A stretch of DNA of 64,000 bases, taken from positions 9,005,001 through 9,069,000 of the forward strand of contig NC_082611.1 of assembly GCF_030936135.1 (NCBI RefSeq), given 5' to 3'. Position 1 is the first letter of the stretch; each line of letters starts with the position of its first letter. Source of the stretch: Gavia stellata. Taxonomy: Eukaryota > Chordata > Aves > Gaviiformes > Gaviidae. The notes under the pieces are model-generated. The model had not been told where the DNA came from. It worked only from the letters and a program-made list of their open reading frames with translations, and searched no databases. A program made the translations under genes and the position numbers. This document shows, piece by piece, positions 59,101 through 64,000 of the stretch.

Positions 59101-62100
59101 TCATAATTGCTGGGCAATCTTGTCTACTAAGGATTGATACAGGATACAGGATGTTAGTGAGGAACAAGAAGAGGAGGAGTAAATTCTACTGTGGATTCAT
59201 GCTAAGACAAAAGTACCTGCTAGTGGAGTTCCATTAGCTGCTAGTACCATTTGTTCTGCAATTGATTTGGTTCTGGAATAATGATCAACATGCTACAGAG
59301 AAAAAGCAAATAAGTTTTTATCTATTCTTGAAATGACAGGGCAGAGGGGCATTTCTCCACTAGTTTTTACTTAGCAGACAGCAATAAATACTTCAAAATA
59401 CAGAAGCCGTGGGGTATTAGTTTAGGATAAAACACAAGCATATAGCGAAGTTACTCAAGCATTTTTGTTTATGCAAATCCAGTTAATTAATTTCAGCACA
59501 TTTGAGAAGCAATAAATATATGTATGCTCTGAATGCTGCCAGGAATGTAATTGATCAGTACTTTGTAATCTGGATTTCTTTTTCAGGTAACGGAAAAGTT
59601 AAAAGCCAAGTTTTGAAGACATTACAATTAGTCTGAGTTATCCTGTTCATTTTCTTGTGGCACTGTCCCAGAGAAAATATTATTTGATATATTATTGAAA
59701 ATATTATTCAATATTTTCTCTATCCATCTCTACTTCTTCAAAGACTGTAAAATACTGAATAGAGAGAGGAGGGACACACAACCCAACTGTGTATGCAAAG
59801 CAAGCAGAAGTACTTTCTCCATTTTAAGGGCATAAAACCATCTAAAAATAGGCTGCTTTTCCATATCAGCTCTACATTGAATATATGTCATCTTCAATAA
59901 GGGAGAAACTGAAAAATAATATAAATAATAAATGGTAAAGAGTCACCAAGCCATATAACAATCCCTGTGTCCAGGTGGAATTTCATTAATGTTAACGGGA
60001 CAGCGTATGAGTTATTTTCCAAAATCAAGGCTGTGACAGGAAAGAAAATACATACTGCAATGTACATAAGATTGATGTGTCAAGGTTGCGAATAGCACCT
60101 ACAAAGAGTGTAAAGAGTTTTCTTCTTTCTTGGCACTGGATTCTGGCATCAGGCAAAACATGGTCATGAAAACTCCAGACGTTTTAGAAACAAGAAAGTA
60201 AACAAAAAGGAAACATGGAAATACAACTCAACCAAAATACCTTTTCAATTGGAATGTATGGCACAGTTTCCTCATCACCATCTTCAATAGGAAGCCCTCC
60301 AAACACCACATTTACTGTACTGGTGTATATCAGCCTAGCGATGTTCCTTTGTTTGCAGGCTGCAGCAACGTATAAAGTAAATTGGTTTAGTGGAAAATGA
60401 AACAATATGGAAAAAAAGTTAGTATGACCGATTTCTGAGAAACTGTCAAATCTTAAAAGAGCAAATCCTTCCATTTTATGATTGGGTGGTTTAAAATGCC
60501 AAGCATATTTAAAGGGAAAGACATCAGTGTAGAACCAAGTGCTTTATAATCTGGCACATCCTAATTTGGATGCTGTAGGCTAACACTGTGCCTTTGGGAG
60601 GGCTGCTACCAGCCTTCTGAGATGGGCTTCAGCTCTAGCCAGGCTGGTGGCTAGAAGGCCATTTGCTTCCAGCGCTGCCCACTACCTGTGCACAAGCTAT
60701 TAGATAGCAATGAGGTTTACTGCTACAAAATACACGTGGAAATCGTTAACTCCTTATATGGATATGGATTCTGACATCAGGTCAAACATGGTAACGAGAA
60801 GCTAAAGTAGTTGAACTACAGCGCTGGCCCTCAGATCACATCCCATAACAGAATCGAGCATAAAAAACCCCAATGACATGTTTCCACATCTTCTGCCAAA
60901 AATGCAAAGTATTTGGTAAAAAATAGTGTGTGCCAAAAAAGCCAACTGGCTTTTTCTAAGTGGTATAATATTTTAATACGCTATACCAACACCCAATGGC
61001 AAGGTTAGATATGTACCATCAATGATGAATCTTGTTCCATGAATGTTTACAGTTTCAATCTCTTCTCTGTGCAACTAGGAAAATAAAGAAATTGTGCATT
61101 TTTGAATAATAATACATTTTAAATTCAATAGGGGGATGTTATAGATGTCCCCAAATAAAGGTAATGAGTTTAGTGCTTTGATTACTAAAAAGATCATTTA
61201 GACTGCTGTTTCAGACTTCAAGAAGGCAAATCATTATTTTTAAACTGTGCCTGTATTTTTCTTGTGTTTTTACAGACTAGCCTGCTTGAAGCAAAGAGAA
61301 TTGCAGTGCTTCTAAACGTACATTTCCAGTTATTGTACGTCCTGCAGCAATATGTTAAATATCCGTGTTTCAGTAGCACTTCAGTGACCAGTTGCCTCTA
61401 CCCTACTATGCATTGCTCAATTGCAAACATCTTTGAATGAGCTGTTCTATCCAACTAAGGCAATGAATGAAGTTCCTTTTATTAAGTAACGTAAGAAAGG
61501 GCGCGTGTGTGTTTGTAACTCTAATCATAAAAGTCCTATATCAAGTACATCCTTACAGCTTTTTACCCAATGGCAAACAATTAAGCTTTGAAATATAGCT
61601 GTTATTATAATTCAGTTGTATAAAAAAAATTATAATTTAGTTCTGGTTTTATTCCTCCCAGTTACCTTACACCTAGGAGTTCCATGTGAAAGGTTTAGAG
61701 AAGGATCAGGGTTTTGGAGGGAACCTGCCTCCCTTGTCTTTCCTCTTGTCCTTGCACTATTTCAGAACTCTTCAATGCCATTTCCAACTCAAAAGCCCTC
61801 CCAGGCTGCTGGTGGAGCCTCTAATGGGGAGGAGATCATTTCACAACTAGGAAAACGGTTCTGTAAGTAGACTGCTTGCAGCTAGCACACCAGTTTGCGC
61901 AGAGCAGTTTACCAAAACAGAATGGACGTGGATTCAGGCTCTCAGGATAATCTGAAGAGGTAAAATCTAATAGCAGTGTTACAGCATCAAGTCTCTCACC
62001 CTCAGTGTGGGTAGTCACACAGAAAAATACAAAACTATTTGGACTCACTTGCTCTCTTCCTGACATTCCATATGAAGCTACATGAAACACACAGTCAGCC

Positions 62101-63019
62101 CCTTCACAGGCTGCAAATACGGCATCATAATCCCTGACATCTGCCTGTAATACATAAGAAAGGATATTTGGACTTGAAATCAAAGCCGCAGGTCAGCATT
62201 TGTCATATAGTGGGTTCGCACAGAAGGAATGCATATATATAATTGTACATAGTGTACATCCTGGGACTGAAAACTAGGCCCATTTCAGTACTTGCTGATA
62301 ATCATACTTTTCTTACATAGAACTCAAAGGACTTTAAAAACATTCGTTAAGCCCCATAACACCCCTGTGTTCATCCTACAGGTGATTACACTAAGGCACA
62401 GATGAGGGCAGTGACTGGGTCCCGAGGAATACTTCCAGAGTCAGGAGGTGGAGCGGGTACTCTGTGCTACACATTACAGGTTTCATTGTTTTCCTTATTT
62501 CAGATACACTAACATCAGTTGACAAAAATTCATGTGGGATATTCTCACAGTTAAAACAGTTATTGAAATTTGCAGTAATTTGCAATTAGATACTTGGATT
62601 CTGTGAAAACTAGTAAGACATGATGGAAAAGGCAAATGAACTAACTTTGACAGTTGTGAAAATATAATTTATCATACCTGGATACACACTACTCCATTGG
62701 GAATTTCCCAGATAGGCTTGTGTATGTCATACAGAACAACAGAAGCTCCTGCGTTGGCAAGAGCACATCCCAGCTTGTATCCAAAATAGCCTCCACCTCC
62801 TGTCACCACTGCTCTCATACTTTTTTTATTCAGTGCTGCAGCATTTCCATTCACTTTGGAGTAAGAGGTTTGGCGCCAGGGTGTTGCTGCCCCACTCAGT
62901 ATAAGTTTTCTGTCAGTGAAATACTGTCTTCTATTACCAGGCACACGTAACAATTTCTCCTCCATGTTGAAAATTGCTCCATAGCGCTCCTGGATGTAGA
63001 CGATTCCAGTGAGTTTCAT
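52895..63019 (-). CDS. SDR42E2: SDR42E2, extended short-chain dehydrogenase/reductase family 42E member 2 (11 coding exons)
   Basis: Predicted NAD(P)-dependent oxidoreductase/epimerase of the extended SDR class, related to 3-beta-hydroxysteroid dehydrogenases; its substrate is not known to me. Eleven minus-strand exons join in phase to 454 codons plus stop. Parts in order: an N-terminal extension; the nucleotide-binding motif TGGGGYFG (73-80); [12 protein letters not shown] (family signature); [11 protein letters not shown] with the catalytic Ser/Thr region; YSRTK giving Tyr210 and Lys214; [34 protein letters not shown]; and a C-terminal hydrophobic segment at about 419-438, probably a membrane anchor. 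Assigned to member E2, not E1, by its place beside EEF2K. Met19 and Met68 are other possible starts; Met19 has the better context (ACATGG). No lesion seen. Confidence 0.92.
53768..53841 (-). CDS. SDR42E2: SDR42E2 coding exon 10 (residues 348-372)
   Basis: Encodes [20 protein letters not shown] then LTRNE, matching the PFLTRTEV block of SDR42E1. Confidence 0.93.
54551..54614 (-). CDS. SDR42E2: SDR42E2 coding exon 9 (residues 327-347)
   Basis: Encodes [20 protein letters not shown] and Ser347, ending one base into Ala348. The donor GTAAAAAAAA departs from consensus after +4. Confidence 0.9.
55278..55343 (-). CDS. SDR42E2: SDR42E2 coding exon 8 (residues 305-326)
   Basis: Encodes [20 protein letters not shown] and PL, matching the GQ.YFISDG block of SDR42E1. 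Confidence 0.94.
56355..56492 (-). CDS. SDR42E2: SDR42E2 coding exon 7 (residues 259-304)
   Basis: Encodes [20 protein letters not shown] and [20 protein letters not shown]. Phase 0 at both ends. Confidence 0.95.
57696..57778 (-). CDS. SDR42E2: SDR42E2 coding exon 6 (residues 231-258)
   Basis: Encodes [20 protein letters not shown]; the RP.GIYGP motif is typical of extended SDRs. Confidence 0.95.
59217..59292 (-). CDS. SDR42E2: SDR42E2 coding exon 5 (residues 206-230)
   Basis: Encodes [20 protein letters not shown]; Tyr210 and Lys214 form the YxxxK active site. Confidence 0.95.
59670..59721. repeat. 12-bp inverted repeat in an SDR42E2 intron
   Basis: AGAGAAAATATT and AATATTTTCTCT flank an AT-rich 28-base spacer that itself holds further partial palindromes. 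Confidence 0.75.
60138..60169 (+). repeat. Short direct repeat, copy 1
   Basis: 32 bases match 60766-60797 with five differences (GGATTCTG.CATCAGG core). The copies lie on either side of SDR42E2 coding exon 4. Confidence 0.4.
60241..60359 (-). CDS. SDR42E2: SDR42E2 coding exon 4 (residues 166-205)
   Basis: Encodes [20 protein letters not shown] and onward to [12 protein letters not shown]; holds the catalytic Ser/Thr region. Confidence 0.95.
60766..60797 (+). repeat. Short direct repeat, copy 2
   Basis: Partner of 60138-60169, same strand, 628 bases away. Flanks do not align by eye. Confidence 0.4.
61017..61074 (-). CDS. SDR42E2: SDR42E2 coding exon 3 (residues 147-165)
   Basis: Encodes [19 protein letters not shown] with the VN.HGT motif typical of extended SDRs. 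Ends one base into Ala166. Confidence 0.94.
62049..62144 (-). CDS. SDR42E2: SDR42E2 coding exon 2 (residues 115-146)
   Basis: Encodes [20 protein letters not shown] then [12 protein letters not shown], the family signature around the cofactor site. Phase 0 at both ends. Confidence 0.95.
62678..63019 (-). CDS. SDR42E2: SDR42E2 coding exon 1 (residues 1-114)
   Basis: The exon runs to an acceptor at 63066-63067 with a long pyrimidine tract, giving 46 bases of 5' UTR. Holds [20 protein letters not shown], the Rossmann motif, and VVLYDIHKP, the acidic end of strand 2. The 67 residues before Met68 have no clear match in SDR42E1. Confidence 0.9.
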
Positions 63020-63546
63020 GTTAACAAGCTCTAATTACAGCAGCAAAGTTGTACTTTAATGCAACCTGTTTAAGAGAGAGAAAGGCAAAAGCAAAAGACT
63101 AGCTATAAAATTTCCAGATATCAAAGTTTTATTTTAAAAGACCCATTTAAGTTTTCTGCTTGGATTGTTTACGAGTTTGTTTAATCGTAGTTTTCACGTT
63201 TCACAAACATTTAAAGTGTCTGTATACTCTATTAAAGACAGCATCCTGAAAACAAATAACAAAGGTTGCATGTTTTGGACTCAATATTTATTTGCACACA
63301 GTATTCAGAATAATAAAAGAAAAACTAAAAAAAAAAAATATTTCCCTAATGCAGAGAACATTAATTCAAATGTTTTCCACAAATGGGTCAAGATTATTAT
63401 GATGGTACAGACCATAGTTTTTTATTAGCAGAAGAGAAATTGCTGCCTATGTGAAATGCATCTCCTCGTCTTAGTTCAAATCGTTCTGGTCTGTGTCACA
63501 AGCTCAAAGATGGCCTTTGGGGGTCACTTGTGACGTAGGGCCATAC

Positions 63547-63700
63547 CTGAATTTGAAATCTTGAACTGTCAGGAAAAATCTAAAGACGAACAAATTGCTT
63601 TTAAGTTTCTGTGCTTAAAAAACAAGCCAGCAGGGCCAAGCAGAACAGCGGCAGAACAAAACGTCCCCTAGAGCAAAAGAAATCTTTAAGGCTTCTTCCA
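63547..63700 (-). other. SDR42E2: Candidate SDR42E2 untranslated first exon
   Basis: A donor AATTCAG|GTATGG ends at 63547 on the minus strand, 0.48 kb before the acceptor of coding exon 1. A TGACGTA half-site lies nearby on the plus strand at about 63531. The upstream limit is a guess. Confidence 0.3.
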
Positions 63701-64000
63701 CTTGTCCCCAGTTTGTCACGAAGACAGACATCTGAGAAAAGTGGTGTTTTCAACTCCTTTCTAAGTAGCAGCAACTGAACGTAAGTTAAGAATACACCGT
63801 GTTTTTATCATTGGCAGTGATGGAGTTGAGATAGACGATGACTTCAGAAGGGAAGAGGAATGCCTGATACTTCCTTTCTCTCTTTAGAAGGTGTATCAGA
63901 GAACAAGGCTATCAAACCCGCACTTCCCACGGGAACTAGAATAAAATGATTCCTATGGGACAGAAGGGGTCAATGAGTATATTAAGAGAACAGTAATAGT

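Noticed and set aside
1-64000. CR1 LINEs, LTR elements, DNA transposons, CRISPR arrays
   Set aside because: I looked for CR1 3' ends, reverse-transcriptase or transposase motifs, long terminal repeats and regular spacers and found none I could support by eye. A repeat-masking run could still show old fragments.

Overview
This is a piece of vertebrate nuclear DNA, most likely from a bird or another sauropsid. The genes are split by many GT-AG introns, and promoters sit in CpG islands. The proteins are close to but distinct from the human ones, introns look short, and I recognise almost no interspersed repeats. Three protein-coding genes lie head to tail on the minus strand. They match the block SDR42E2-EEF2K-POLR3E that I recall from human 16p12. 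I checked each exon by splice sites and codon phase; species and expression cannot be read from the window.

Layout from left to right. Bases 1-11.9 kb hold the 5' part of POLR3E (RNA polymerase III subunit RPC5): nine coding exons for residues 1-242, a candidate untranslated first exon, and a promoter with a ZNF143/Staf-like site and a CACGTG E-box. The rest of the gene lies beyond base 1. A tRNA-Leu(AAG) gene sits just upstream on the same strand. Bases 15.3-47.4 kb hold a complete EEF2K: 17 coding exons that join in phase to exactly 725 codons, the length of human eEF2K, with catalytic, zinc and degron residues at the human positions. A 51-base phase-0 candidate cassette exon lies between coding exons 1 and 2. 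A tRNA-Leu(TAG) gene on the plus strand sits in its own CpG island at 50.4-51.5 kb. Bases 52.3-64 kb hold SDR42E2, an extended short-chain dehydrogenase/reductase with 11 coding exons (454 codons from the first Met) and a C-terminal membrane segment.

The neighbours share a theme: a Pol III subunit, two Pol III-transcribed leucine tRNAs and the kinase that restrains translation elongation. Whether this has functional meaning is inference. I see no CRISPR array, operon, intact transposon or LTR element, and nothing that amounts to a wholly new system. The points most worth checking are the EEF2K cassette exon beside the calmodulin-binding segment, the altered stress-kinase sites in EEF2K, and the tRNA/POLR3E promoter arrangement.
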